DNA of 64,000 nt, taken from Peronospora farinosa. Lineage: Eukaryota > Oomycota > Peronosporomycetes > Peronosporales > Peronosporaceae. Both the position numbers and the translations under genes were made by a program. The notes beneath the pieces were generated by a model. That model saw nothing but the letters and a program-made list of their open reading frames with translations. It had not been told where the DNA came from and did no database searches. Of this stretch, positions 41,478 to 52,751 are shown in pieces; position 1 is the first letter of the stretch; the number at the start of each line of letters is the position of its first letter. The stretch covers positions 558,001 to 622,000 of the forward strand of contig CANTFK010000994.1 in the NCBI GenBank assembly GCA_947646735.1. The letters are read 5' to 3'.

Positions 41478-44400
41478 GTGGCGACACGTTCTCCTATCCC
41501 TGCTGTGCATTATTCACAGCTGAATGCCACCACGTCTAGCAATGATACGCGTTTGATTGTGATCAGTGTTCAAGTCGACGGTGCGTCGCGTTCACTCCGC
41601 GCTTTTCTGGACTCCGGCGCGACGAACAATTTTTTCGCGCCGACAGTCTGTCGATCCTTCTCTCGCAGTTGCGTGTCCGTGAGTCTCCTTGGGATACGGT
41701 TGTTAAGTATGCAGAAGGCAAGCCTCGCACCGTAAGCGTTCGGTGTAGTTCCCTTACCGGTTCGATAATTTTACCAGTAGTTATGAAATTCAAGTTATTC
41801 ACTCCTTTGACTGTATCTTTGGGATACTGTGGCTTGCGCGGCATCGACCCGACATTGATTTGCTGAGACTTACGGTAAAGCCACGTGACATCGATGTTAA
41901 AGCGGTACTAGCAGTCCTCGATTGCCCTGCCAGTTCGTGGTAGCATGTTTCCATCGTGGATTCCGATCCCACGACTCATCATACCCCCGAAGTGTGCGGT
42001 GGCCCTTCGCGCGTGGTGTTCAACTGCGCAATATTCTCCCCCTCAGTCGAAGAGTGGTTGATTAGTCAGGAATCTAACCGGCAGCAGTGGATTCGGGTGT
42101 CGCACGGTCGAGCAACGGCTCTCGCGCATGCGAATTCTTCCAAAACCGTACCGAAGCAGGGGCTTCCGGTACGTCACGCGTGCAGTGGCACCCGTTTCCG
42201 TCCACGTTGAGGACACCACGCCGAGGCAGGGGCCTCCGGCGGGTTACGCGAAAGCAGTGGCTTCCGTACGTCCGGTTATTTATCCGGTTCGTGTTTCTGT
42301 GTCGCATCGACGTAGACGGCGCCGTGCACGTCCCCGCTCCGCTGTGCCGTCAAGCCCTCCCACGCCGTAGCCTCTTCTTGAGACCATTAATGTCGTTAAC
42401 ATGACTGGTGTTGGTCCATCCAGCCATCCGTTGCAAGTCGCGAGTCTGCCTCGCGACGCGTCTGATATAACGCAGCTCCCAGAGCCTTCTTTGGGAAGAG
42501 ATGCTGCGTGACTTGAAGGGGGAGAGATCGAAAAACTATGTGTAGTCGTTCAAGCTCCGGCACATTAAAATTATGAGCGCCCGAAAGAAATGGAACCGAA
42601 TTCCGCTCGCGAGGAGCGATTTGAGGCTCAATCGTGGGAAGAACTCGATGCATCGAAGAGCACTGTTCTCGCTCTCGCATGCGAATTCTCTGATGTCTTT
42701 CCTGACACCATTCTAGCAGTTCTTCCCGCTAACAGAAGCGTGCAACACGAGATAGATCTCGTTCCTGGGTCGAGGTACTGCGTGAGAGGCCGTTGCCACG
42801 TGAACAGGCTGAAGAGAGTGACGTCATTTATTGAAGGGCGTCGTCAGGCTGGCCATGTTCGCGAGAGCACATCGCCACACTCGAGTCCCACCTTCTATGT
42901 CAAGAAAGCGACAGGTGGATGGCATATTGCTCACGCTTTTAACAAACTGAACGACGCGACAATTCCGGCGCAGACATCAATACCCACGGAAAGACATGGT
43001 TTTGGATACCATGTCTGAAATCACGATTTTCTCGTCCTTAGACCTGACAAATGGCTTTTACCAAATAGTGATGCGTCCTGAGGATGTTACGCTTACCGTC
43101 GTCAGCACGCCTAGCGGTATGTTGTGGGAGTGGCTTGTGATGCTGTAGGGGATCAAAAATGCCCCTGCTACTTTTAGCCGTATGGTATCTCACGTTCTTT
43201 GCCCAATTGGCGATTTCGAGCCGTTCTACTACGACGATATATTCGTACACAGTCACGCCACTGAGGTAATGACAGACCTGTGTGTGCATCTAGGCCACCT
43301 ACGTAAGGTGTTTGAGGCGGAGCGCGAGAATAAACTCTACGCGAACCTGAAGAAATGCATATTTTGTGCCTCTGAAATTCCCGTGTTGAGCAGCTATGTT
43401 AGCGCAAAAGTGTTCGCGCTGAACCGGAAAAGGTTTTGGCGATTTGTTCTTGATCACTTTCAAAGTACCAGAAGCATCTCCGTCAATGGTCGGGTTTGGC
43501 CAACTACCTTCATCAATATGCGAAGGACTTCGTGTCCTTGATTTACCCGCTGTCACAACTGCTGAAGAAGGACGCCATATGGATATGGAGACAGGAGCAC
43601 CAGTCTGCATTTGACGAGATCAAGTCGAGACTCTCTACAGCACCAATATTAGCGCTGCCTAATCATGGCACCCCGTTTCATGTTGTCTGCGATGCGAGTG
43701 ACTTCGCCATAGGATGTGCGTTAATGCATCATGATGGAAATGGTAACAAACGTGTGGTGAGTTACCAATCTCGGCAATTAAAACCTGCCGAGCGCAATTA
43801 CCCAGCTCACGACAAGCAGCTGCTAGCGATGCGTTACGATCTCGTGAATTTTGCTTTAATTGCTTGAAGAGCAGACATTCATCATCTACACCGATCATGC
43901 GTCCTTACGGACCGCGACTAAGAGCCCGCATCTCAGCCAGCGCATGGCGCGCTGGCTGTCTTTTATCACTGAGTACAACTTTGTGGTACATTACAAGCCT
44001 GGATCAGCAAACACTATCGCAAATGCTTTAACGCGGAGACCCAAATACGATCCCGCGACGATACACTGTCTGTGGCCACGACGGACGCTGATGACGATGA
44101 TTGCATCGCGTGTGCGACGCTTAAATTAATACCACGGATGTTTTTGCGGTCAACCCGTTGCTTGATGACATCGCAGAGGCTTATTCACGTGATGTGTTGT
44201 ACTCACCGAGTGTCCGCTACTGTAGCGACCCCTCTGACGAAGCATTGCGTTTTTTCTCAGATTCTACTCGTGCCCACATTGCACGATACTCCTTCGATGA
44301 CAAGTTGCTCATGTATCAAATTGATCAGTTGGACACTCCTCGTATCGTCGTCCCATTCGACAACGATCTTCGTGCCCGTGTTTTCCACGAGCACCACGAT

Positions 44401-45745
44401 AGCTCCAGCAGTGGCCATCAGGGTCGCGAGAAGACGTATCTCGCGCTGTCTCGGAACTTCTATTGGCCCCACATGTATAAGTGGGCACGGTCCTGTAAGG
44501 CGTGCCAGCGTGTGAAGCCGACCCCGTCGGCACAGTCCCCGCTTTGTCCTCTCCCGATAGCCACGAGCCGTTAGACTTCCGTGAGCATGGATTTCGTCTT
44601 TGGATTACCAGCCGATGCGCAGGGGCGCACAAGCATCCTAGTAATCGTGGACAGGTTTCGTAAGATGGTGTATCTCTCACCTGTCGCTGCTTCCATCACG
44701 GCCGAAGATACCGCGGATCTCTTCAAAAAACATGGTCTTCAAACATCATGGCATGCCCGCCACGATCGTCTTCGATCGCGATCCTCGATTCAAGGCCACA
44801 TTTTGGTCTCGCTTGTTCGAGATTCTCAACACTCGTCTGATGATGTCTACCACCGCGCACCCTGAAACGGATGGACAGACCGAGAGAGAGTCAATCGCGT
44901 GTTGGAGGACGTCCTGCGCAGTTACGTCACGTCTTTTGCGTCATGGAACGAGTTCCTCCCCATGTCTGAGCTCGCGATGAACAACGCTGTTCACGCTTCG
45001 ACTGGTTTAGCTCCTTTTTCGTGAATAGCGCCCGCTATCCGCGCGTCACGACTCTCCTTAATTTGGCCGATCCTTCTACTCCTGTTGGGGGAGAAGCACC
45101 AAATGTCTCTGTGCCACTAGCGTCCTCGAGAAATACATTACCCGACTCGCTACATGCGGAGCAAACGAGTTCTAAGTCATATAATATTTCTCCTCCGGCT
45201 AGCGCAGCTTAGTCTCCATTGGGAGTCCGTCTGTCGTACTCTACGTTGGTCGACGACTTTGTGATAAATCGTCAATCTATTGCGCGATTTGTGCGCGACG
45301 CCATTGCCGCTTCAATCGATAAGCAGAAGGCGTCCGCAGACCGCTTGGACGCAAGAACTTTGAGAAGTTCAAGAATAGTGATTTGGTTCTACTTTCGACG
45401 ACAAGCATACTCGACGCATCAGTGACAAATCTTGGCACACCGAAACTAGCACCACGATATATTGGTCCTATCAAAGTAATTAATTTAAACGGTGATGCCT
45501 ACGAACTGGAAATCCCTTCGTCGATGCGTCTACACTCTACTTTTTACGTCGGTCGTCTCAAGCGTTACTGGCCGGCGGTCCTCCCGTCGTCGACTGGTCC
45601 GATGCAGGTGCATAACGCGGTCCCCGATAACGCGGAGGTCTTGACAGATCGTGCTGGCGCAGCCCGCGCAACTCCGCTTTGTCTCGTTGAAGAGCAGCAT
45701 TTGACTGCTCCATGCGCTCGAGTCGCTGAGCGAACCCAGCAATAG
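41478..45745 (+). pseudogene. Element C pol (PR-RT-RH-IN, broken)
   Basis: The protease motif FLDSGATNNFF is near 41610. A GC-rich linker with repeated GCAGGGGCTTCCGG-like pieces spans 42140-42280. RT starts at about 42700 (LVPGSRYC) and includes KKATGGWHIAHAFNKLN and the active site YYDDIFVHS (43220-43245). The RNase H tether and domain (43496-44129) show VCDASDFAIGCAL and IYTDHASLR. Integrase (44158-45745) has GREKTYLAL, CKACQRVKP, MDFVFGLP, HPETDGQTE and FYVGRLKRYWP. At least eight breaks. No chromodomain follows the last motif. Confidence 0.88.
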
Positions 45746-46004
45746 CAGAAGAAGCCTCCTCCTCGAGACTCTCCGCAGCCTCAGCCAACTCACGTGTTTG
45801 ACTTGCATCATGGTCGACGAACGTCACCCGCCGATTAACCTCCTTGAGCTGCGCCACGACCGAAGGAGTCGGCACCAGTCGTTTAGACTCCGGTGCCTCA
45901 CGCTGCGTTTCAGCGCAATGGTCCACCACCGCTGGTTGACAGCGCTGGAAATCGACGTTGGCTTGTGGAAAGAATCTTACAACATTCCGCCTCAGACTAT
46001 TCAT
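45558..46004 (-). CDS. Antisense coiled-coil ORF of element C
   Basis: 148 codons on the strand opposite to pol, overlapping the end of integrase by about 190 bp. Residues 60-115 are a clear coiled coil (ELAEAAESLEEEASSAIAGF, RLERMEQSNAALQRDKAELR). The C-terminus is Pro/Arg-rich. It corresponds in position and structure to the coiled-coil antisense ends of elements A, B, E and G. Whether it is translated is unknown. Confidence 0.5.
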   Translation of the reverse strand: MNSLRRNVVRFFPQANVDFQRCQPAVVDHCAETQREAPESKRLVPTPSVVAQLKEVNRRVTFVDHDASQTRELAEAAESLEEEASSAIAGFAQRLERMEQSNAALQRDKAELRGLRQHDLSRPPRYRGPRYAPASDQSTTGGPPASNA

Positions 46005-46440
46005 GGCGCCGCCCGCGCTCAGACAAACCTAGTTTATAGTATAGATAGTACTATTATATAAACGCGATATTATCGCGTTCATTGGCTCGTATTTTACCCG
46101 AATAGAGCTACGTGGGAATCTCGCGCAACACTTCTCGCGGATATTCCAGATATCGTTAGCGACTACGAGCGGGAGGCGAGCGGGCTCGCGAGGTCCGAGC
46201 AGCTCGCGATGTTGGAACCTACTCCGTTCGAGAACGAATTCTTGGGGTCAGTGCAGAGTTTTGACGCACACCCACGTCCATACGAGTCAGCCCATGCGCT
46301 CTTATGTGCTCATCACGCACTCGTTCATACCTCCCAATCCACGTACGCTCCTCCTCGGAAATTGGACAATCACCAAGAATGGACATCCACTGAGCGCGGT
46401 TTGGCCGCGCTACACCATGGCGATCGCAATGATGACAACG

Positions 46441-46860
46441 TTATCGCCAATGTACGAAGCAAGAAGGACGGTCCGCGGGCCAAGCCAACTCACACACCCG
46501 ATCGCGGGTCTCCGCGAGCCCGTAACGACGACGTTGCTCTTCGCGTACGGGTACGAGTTCGACAAAAGAAGTCTCGGTGTTCCACCGGCGGACGAATGCG
46601 GTCCAAGACTCGTCCATCGAAGCTTGTCTTACGGCATAAATAACGGATGTCGGTTTCCCATAGTGCGTCTCCATCGTCGCCACATCTTGCTCATCTCTTC
46701 ATCGCCACGCGGACGTTCGATTCCGCTGCTCCCAGACGCGACGACTTTCCGCGTATGTTTGCTGATGGTTGGGCGTCACGTTGGACGCTGCCAGGGGTTG
46801 CTCGCCGTCGCTCCTCGTTTGCCGTGTAGGAATGGTTATAGTGGTGTTGTTCGTGGACAT
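46441..46860 (-). pseudogene. N-terminal part of the antisense ORF of element C (one in-frame stop)
   Basis: An ATG at 46860 (MSTNNTTITIPTRQ), 108 bp from the 3' LTR, starts a frame that runs through a single TGA (a CGA-to-TGA change) to 46441. The frame contains the aromatic/basic block SWTAFVRRWNTETSFVELVP. The start distance to the LTR matches those in elements A, B and E. The link to the coiled-coil part at 46004 would need a frame change. Confidence 0.5.
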
Positions 46861-46967
46861 GATTGTCTACAAGCGTCCGATGATGCCGTGGATTGATTGA
46901 GTCGGATTCTTCTCTGTGTTTGTCGCACCCACGAATGTGTGCTATAATGTGTATGTGTGTAGGGGGG

Positions 46968-47296
46968 TGTAACGGGGTGTACCATTACACAAATTAAGTA
47001 TAGTTAATTATAATATCACACAAGTAGTTATATGCTACACTCGAGATAGCGGGTGTAGACATTCGTATCTTTATCTGCAGGTAAGTAAGAATCAGTCCCA
47101 TTATCAACCTATAGGATAGAGATCTGTAGTTGAGTGGTTCCCATTGCGTTTGGTAACCACTCGTACTTAGTATAAAAACATAAAAATATAAAAATTAGAG
47201 TTGAAATTTGCCTTAGCACGTAGTTCTGCGTGATCCCTTACGCTTCCTCGTAAGACCTATAGTGTGTGTAAGTAACGGAGCTCTAGCTCCGTTACA
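46968..47296 (+). repeat. 3' LTR of element C
   Basis: TGTAACGGGG...CTCCGTTACA, with a G6 purine tract just before it. Followed by TGGGGC, the target duplication. Confidence 0.92.
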
Positions 47297-47523
47297 TGGG
47301 GCAGTCCCATCAAACTTCGGAGAATCCATACGAATGACATTGGCTAATTAGACCGGGCAGAGAGCGTCTCAAAAGTTCTGCTGAGCGCCTCGTTCCAAGC
47401 TTGCTCACGCAAAAGCTCATCCTGTGGCTTACTGATGGACTCAGCCGTGGCTTGGCTGTTTGCCTCGGACGCATTCTTGTGCTGTCCAATCCCAAACGTC
47501 TCTAATGGCTCCGACTAAGTAAT
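47297..47523 (-). pseudogene. Gag fragment of element D between two insertions
   Basis: The minus-strand translation (NASEANSQATAESISKPQDE, ETLSARS) matches element B gag at 9150-9330. It is bounded by element C on one side and the solo LTR on the other. Confidence 0.8.
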
Positions 47524-48753
47524 GTGGTGAAGTCGATTGAAAAAATTTGGATCACATACATGGAATGGATCGATATTATGGGATTACACTTAGCTACACT
47601 ATGGGCGCGATCAAAATTTCTTGGATCGATCAATTGATCATCGGAATTACTTGGTTATACTATGGGATCGATCTGACTTTATCAGGTCGATCTATCGATC
47701 GTCTAGGATCGTTACAGCCCAAGTGAAAATTCCGACTACATGTCGACCTTTTATGCTCGATCATGATTGATCGGGATCGCGATTAAGGCAATTGGCATGG
47801 ATATAATTTTGGTCAGATCAACATGGATACATTTGCGATCAGATCAACAAATGCGATCATGACCAATAGATACGATCACGATGGACAAAGGCGATCACGA
47901 TCGACGAATGCGATCACTATCGACGAATGCGATTACGATCTACAAGTACGATCACGATCGACGAACACGATCACGATCGACAAAGGCGACCACGATCGAC
48001 GAATACGATCACGATCTACAAAGGTGACCACGATCAAGAAATGCGATCATGATCGACATCGTAACCAAGAGTGAGATCGCTGCTATATTAGAGTGGACCA
48101 CATATCGAGATCTGAATTTTTTCGGAAGGACGACGTGGCACAGAATACCCTGGTATACAGATAGGCAATATCGTAGGTTTTAGTATTTGATTGGTTAACT
48201 TTAAACAGAGTTTCTTTTACTTTTAACTACGCACACAGACTTCTCTTCCGGGTAGGAAATTTTTTGCCCCCCCCGACGATCAAGAATTTCTGCTAACAGT
48301 ACCTACAAGTAATATCCCTGGATTTTTTGGCCAGGGATTTTAAGACCTCTTACAAACAAACGTCGCCTGCGATTGGACGCAGTATCACGTAAAGGACAAG
48401 GCACAAGATCGCGAGACGGGTCAAGTGGTCAGAAGGTCAAGTGGATCAAGTATCTATATTTTTGGACAAGGCGATCTCAAGAGAGATCAGGGCGACTCAT
48501 ATAAATTGTCCCAAGTAACCCTCGATCGCGTGAAGATTTCCGCGTAATCGAACCCCCAATCAATCCCAACCACGGTCAAGTTCAGTATCAACTCTTGTCC
48601 ACGGAGAAGAGTGCTACCCGCCCTACCGATGGGTACACAAGGTGAGGAAGGAATTGCTATACACGGAAACGGAGTACCCCCTCCAATTGTCGGTTGTCTG
48701 GGCGGCAGTGGGAAGTCGGGATCGCATCAGAAATTTTGTGAACCCCTCTCCAT
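47524..48753 (+). repeat. Solo LTR of family F (1.23 kb) with a GATC-rich internal array
   Basis: TGTGGTGAAG...CTCTCCATCA flanked by AAGTAA and AAGCAA, a near-perfect target duplication in the gag of element D. No internal element sequence is present, so it is a solo LTR. A TATA-like ACTCATATAAA lies near 48498. Positions 47820-48060 hold about a dozen imperfect units of GATCACGATCGACGAATGC. Confidence 0.75.
47820..48060. repeat. Tandem array of GATC-containing units
   Basis: Imperfect 15-18 bp units, each with one or two GATC. The homologous LTR at 37150-37235 has only two or three units. The open frame across it is a by-product of the repeat. Confidence 0.8.
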
Positions 48754-48953
48754 CAAAGCAACATGTTGCTCAGGAGGACCTTTTAAGAGATTGCCTTGGC
48801 TTGTTCACTAAGTCCCTGAACCAAGTGCTCTGCCACCTCCCTATGATGTTAGGAGAGGTGAGGAAAGTCACCCCAATCCACGTTGAAGGACATCCGAATC
48901 CGCACGCACGCTCAAAGAGACGGGTCGTGGGAAGGTCTACTAGTGCTACCAAG
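48754..48953 (-). pseudogene. PBS and gag start of element D
   Basis: Directly below the 5' LTR, on the minus strand, TTGGTAGCACTAGTAGACC repeats the primer-binding site of element B, followed by the same gag leader sequence (through CAACATGTTGCT) up to the solo LTR. Confidence 0.78.
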
Positions 48954-49550
48954 TGTAGACGTGCGCTTCATAAAGAAGCTGCCAAGTACTACGCGGGCAT
49001 ACACCTTCAAGCAGCGTGAGGAAGCGGTTAGAACGTCTTTCCTCCGCGTGCAGTGATGGTGGTGTTGGCCGCCGCTTAAAGCGCCGAACCAATCTGTTGC
49101 CGGCCGCTTAGAGCGATCCGCGCAACGAACAACTAACGAGTACCTCACTTCACGCAAAAGCTCATCCAGCTTCTCGTGCGCAGTGAAAGGTAGTTAGTAA
49201 ATTCAAGACTGACTTCTGTTTCAATAAAATGTAACTACATATAAATCTAACCACTGATTGTTTATATGTAAAGATCGGATACGCATCTCTTTAGAAGCGT
49301 ATCCTTATGTGCGAGTTTAAAATATATTTAAGCTCGCTGATGACGTCTGTTTGAAGCGTCACCATGACGTCCAGTCCCAACTGGCGTCATTCTCGTTGAA
49401 TGTGAATCCATCCATGGATATCACATTCACGAGGGTGGATCACATTGATCTACCATACCCAAGTGGCAGGCCTAAGGTACCACGTACCCTTTCAGGCCTA
49501 GCCGTTAAGTATTCAATACTTAACGAACCGTGAACTTATAGCCCGTTACA
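48954..49550 (-). repeat. 5' LTR of element D (B family, 597 bp)
   Basis: TGTAACGGGC (49550) to ...GTCTACA (48954) on the minus strand. It is closer in its U3 end to the copy at 61006-61582 than to element B. Confidence 0.85.
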
Positions 49551-50106
49551 GCTGTGATGGAAGGTGGAACCCCGTATCTAGCCAGGTACTAGATGTAATC
49601 GGTGAAGTCTGCTAGGTAGTATTAGAGTAGTCTATTCCGAGGTAGTACTAGAATGTTCAATACATTGGCAAACGTATAGCAGCGGCCCGTTCCACTGCAC
49701 TGAAGAGGATTACTTTGCGATCGGTAAGCCAGTAAAGAGGCTCGCGGTGGCGGGCCTCCTTAGTGGCTTACGAAACGCGTCTGGCACGCGTCCGTAAGTA
49801 AAGGCTGTTTGTCATCCGTTCTTAGTATCCTTCATACAGTTCTGTATGGTGTTTTGATAGCTGGACCAAAAGACAGCTTTAACTGACAATGGCTACGATA
49901 CTGCAAAAAAACGTGTAGTGGCACGGTACCCGTTAAATTTGAGTACGTCAGTACATTCGTCCGTTAAAACGGACTTTTATTAGGTACTAAATCATATCAC
50001 AGTGTTAATACATAAATACAAATTTCCAAAATAAAAACATCAATAACACATCTCGTTTTGTTCCGGCCACAGAATCCCTCATCAAGCATCACATTTTCCA
50101 TTCATT
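49551..50106. other. Upstream region of the glutamate-cysteine ligase gene
   Basis: No ORF of note. A hairpin TCCGTTAAAACGGA is at 49960-49973. The sequence CACATTTTCCATTCATT directly before the ATG weakly resembles the oomycete flanking promoter region. Confidence 0.4.
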
Positions 50107-52437
50107 ATGGGTCTCCTTGTCAAAGGTAGTCCATTAGATTGGCCTGATGCTTTAGAATGGCTCCAACACGTTCGTATCCAAGGTATCGACCAGTTTCTTC
50201 ACACTTATAACCGTGTAAAAAACATTGAAGGGGACGAACTCAAATGGGGTGATGAGCTCGAATACGGCGTTTTCCAAATGGATAATACGTCAAAACGTGC
50301 CCGTCTCGCTCTCCGTGGCAATGAGCTTTTGCAGCAATTGCAAGCGAAGGAAAACGAGTCGAAGGATCATGGTCGTGACGTTGTAAGCTCTACAGCTGCA
50401 GCGGGGGTTGGGGTGGACGGCTGCAATTGGGTTCCAGAATATGGTTCTTGGATGATTGAAGGCACCCCCAGTGCCCCTTACGGAGGCTTTACCAGTGATC
50501 TACGCAAGGTTGAAGCTAATATGAGGCTTCGTCGTGCGAGACTATTGGCGTTGTTACATGAAGATGAAATTGCACCGTCTGTAACGGCTTTTCCAATGAT
50601 GGGCGTTGGTGACTGTACAGTGCCATCAAGTCAACCTCATGGAAATGTGGCTCAATCTGATTATATCAGTGATGACGTGATCAATCCCCATCCACGGTTT
50701 GCAACGTTGACGAGAAATATTCGTCAACGTCGAACGAAAAAAGTAGATATTCGTGTCCCGATTTTCCGGGATGTGAATACTGAAAAAAAACTGGAGGAGG
50801 AACAAGCAGAAGTTTCGTGGAATGCAGAAAAATCCCGACCAAAATATGAATCGAAGAGGGACATGCTGTCGGTGGTGAATGGTTTATCGTCTGGCTCAGA
50901 TCTGACGTCACCCAGCTCGACGTCAAACTCGGAGGATAATGTCGAGTCCAAGTCACTTCCGTCACCAAGTTCTGCAGATAAAAGTCTGGACAATGAGTCG
51001 AAGCAATCAGTTGGCAAGCTGAACTTGGACCACAAGGCTGAGCCGTACCCCGGTTTTATTCATATGGACGCCATGGCCTTTGGCATGGGCATGTGCTGTC
51101 TGCAGGTGACCTTCCAGGCCAAGAACGTGGGCGAGTCGAGGCACTTGTACGACCATTTGGGAGTTCTTTCACCTATCATGCTGGCACTGACGGCGGCTAC
51201 GCCCATCTTGAAGGGGCAACTGGCTGACACGGATGTGCGCTGGGCTACGATATCTGCTGCGGTAGATGACCGGACACCTCAGGAGCTGAGAGAGGCTCCG
51301 CCTCCAACAGATTCGGAGACCAAGGCAAAATATGCTAAGATGGCAGGCAACGGTGTCAAGTGTCTGCCCAAGTCTCGATACGAAGGTATTTCGACGTTCA
51401 TCTGCAACCACAAGCAAGGTGAGGATCCGCACACGTTGACAGACAAATACAACGACGTCGAGGTGCCGTACGATGAGGAGTCATACAAGACTCTAATCGA
51501 CGCTGGTGTGGACCGCCTCCTCGCGCTCCACATCTCGCACCTGTTCATCCGTGATCCGTTAGTCATCTACAAGCAACGCTTGCACCTGGACAATGAGTGT
51601 GAGACGGACCACTTTGAGAATATCCAATCGACGAACTGGCAGACCGTGCGCTGGAAACCTCCTCCACCAGCTCCGTCAAGCGATGAGGGGCCTCACATTG
51701 GTTGGCGCACCGAGTTCCGTTCTATGGAAATTCAGCTCACCGATTTTGAGAACGCCGCCTTTACAGTGTTCATTGCTCTGGTGTCGCGCGTCATCCTCGC
51801 GTTTGACCTGAATTTGTACACCCCGCTGTCCAAGGTGAATGACAACATGGAGGCTGCCCACCGTGTGAACGCTGTATTGGACGAGAAATTCCACTTTCGT
51901 TGCCACATGGCTCCACCTGAAGTCGATGACTGTCCGTCAAACAGTCCGTGTACTTTGCACGAAGACCCCGACGCGTGTGAGCTGATGACGATTGCTGAGA
52001 TCATGTTGGGGAAGGGTTCGTACTTTCCGGGTCTCATACCTCTTGTCTACGCTTACCTGGACTACATCGAGTGCGATGAGTCCACATTGACGCTTGTAAA
52101 GAAATACATGTGCCTTATTGCGAAGCGAGCAACAGGCGAGTTGCCAACGGCGGCCACGTGGATGCGTCACTATGTGCGTGCGCACCCAGACTACCGTCAT
52201 GACTCTGTAGTGCCTCACTCTACAGCATTTGACCTCCTCAACGAGTGCCAGCAAATTGGTGAGGGGTTGAAGCAGTGCCCAGAGCTGCTGGGAGAGATTA
52301 AAATCGCTCCTGTGCGTGGTCAAGCGGCGTATCGTGTGCCGCTGAAGAGCAGTGGAGTTGCTACCGAAAAGCGCCAGGCGCTGCTCCAGCGATACCTCGG
52401 TCGTACTCCCTCGAATGCGTGCCATACATGCAGCTAA
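50107..52437 (+). CDS. GCLC: Glutamate-cysteine ligase catalytic subunit
   Basis: 776 residues, one exon. This enzyme joins glutamate and cysteine with ATP, the first and limiting step of glutathione synthesis in the cytosol. Family hallmarks in order: MGLLVKGSPLDW at the N-terminus, LKWGDELEYGVF, PEYGSWMIEGTPSAPYGG, VEANMRLRR, HPRFATLTRNIRQRR, YMDAMAFGMGMCCLQVTF-like sequence, VDDRT, HLFIRDPLVIY, FENIQSTNWQTVRWKPPPP, MEIQLTDFENAAF and FPGLIPLV. It is longer than the animal protein (~637) mainly because of a Ser/Asp/Glu-rich insert at residues about 235-310 between the IFRDVNTEK and FIHMDAMAFG segments, and a longer region around 75-120. It converges with the transporter gene downstream. Confidence 0.96.
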   Translation: MGLLVKGSPLDWPDALEWLQHVRIQGIDQFLHTYNRVKNIEGDELKWGDELEYGVFQMDNTSKRARLALRGNELLQQLQAKENESKDHGRDVVSSTAAAGVGVDGCNWVPEYGSWMIEGTPSAPYGGFTSDLRKVEANMRLRRARLLALLHEDEIAPSVTAFPMMGVGDCTVPSSQPHGNVAQSDYISDDVINPHPRFATLTRNIRQRRTKKVDIRVPIFRDVNTEKKLEEEQAEVSWNAEKSRPKYESKRDMLSVVNGLSSGSDLTSPSSTSNSEDNVESKSLPSPSSADKSLDNESKQSVGKLNLDHKAEPYPGFIHMDAMAFGMGMCCLQVTFQAKNVGESRHLYDHLGVLSPIMLALTAATPILKGQLADTDVRWATISAAVDDRTPQELREAPPPTDSETKAKYAKMAGNGVKCLPKSRYEGISTFICNHKQGEDPHTLTDKYNDVEVPYDEESYKTLIDAGVDRLLALHISHLFIRDPLVIYKQRLHLDNECETDHFENIQSTNWQTVRWKPPPPAPSSDEGPHIGWRTEFRSMEIQLTDFENAAFTVFIALVSRVILAFDLNLYTPLSKVNDNMEAAHRVNAVLDEKFHFRCHMAPPEVDDCPSNSPCTLHEDPDACELMTIAEIMLGKGSYFPGLIPLVYAYLDYIECDESTLTLVKKYMCLIAKRATGELPTAATWMRHYVRAHPDYRHDSVVPHSTAFDLLNECQQIGEGLKQCPELLGEIKIAPVRGQAAYRVPLKSSGVATEKRQALLQRYLGRTPSNACHTCS

Positions 52438-52751
52438 GTTTTTGGTGCGCACGCGATGGGTGCACCGGTGGTGGCTGACAAGTGCATGCTACTTTTTGGT
52501 ATACGTACAAAGTTGGCATCTGAACTGGACTGGCCGGCAGTTGTGAAGCTGCAGGTCAAAAAATTCATAGCAACTTTACATGCCAATTCGCAACAAATGA
52601 ATATGTACTGACCTAGTGGGGCTTCAGTGGCCACTTCAAATTATCGTTGACGAAGTACGTAGCAGGTTGAAAAAAAACACATGCCATGCATGATACATGT
52701 GCGTCGGTACTGTAACAGATGTGTTGGATATAATTATAGCAAACGACAGCT
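52438..52751. other. Intergenic region between convergent genes
   Basis: Holds the 3' ends of the ligase and transporter transcripts. No further feature is seen. Confidence 0.6.

Larger units (their letters stand above)
40066..47296 (+). mobile_element. Ty3/Gypsy retrotransposon, element C (7.2 kb, nested in gag of element D)
   Basis: Two 329-bp LTRs (40066-40394 and 46968-47296, about 95% identical by eye), a six-base target duplication TGGGGC (40060-40065 and 47297-47302), a purine tract before the 3' LTR (TAGGGGGG), and gag-PR-RT-RH-IN on the plus strand. It interrupts the gag of element D: homology to element B gag resumes on both sides. ORFs are broken in many places. It has no chromodomain but does have the antisense ORF seen in the other Gypsy elements. 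Confidence 0.93.

Noticed and set aside
46209..46896. Plus-strand frames between integrase and 3' LTR of element C
   Set aside because: They are shadows of the antisense ORF that starts at 46860 and have no similarity to pol.
47823..48074. 83-codon frame rich in Arg, Asp and Thr
   Set aside because: It is the translation of the GATC tandem array inside an LTR; no homologue is to be expected.
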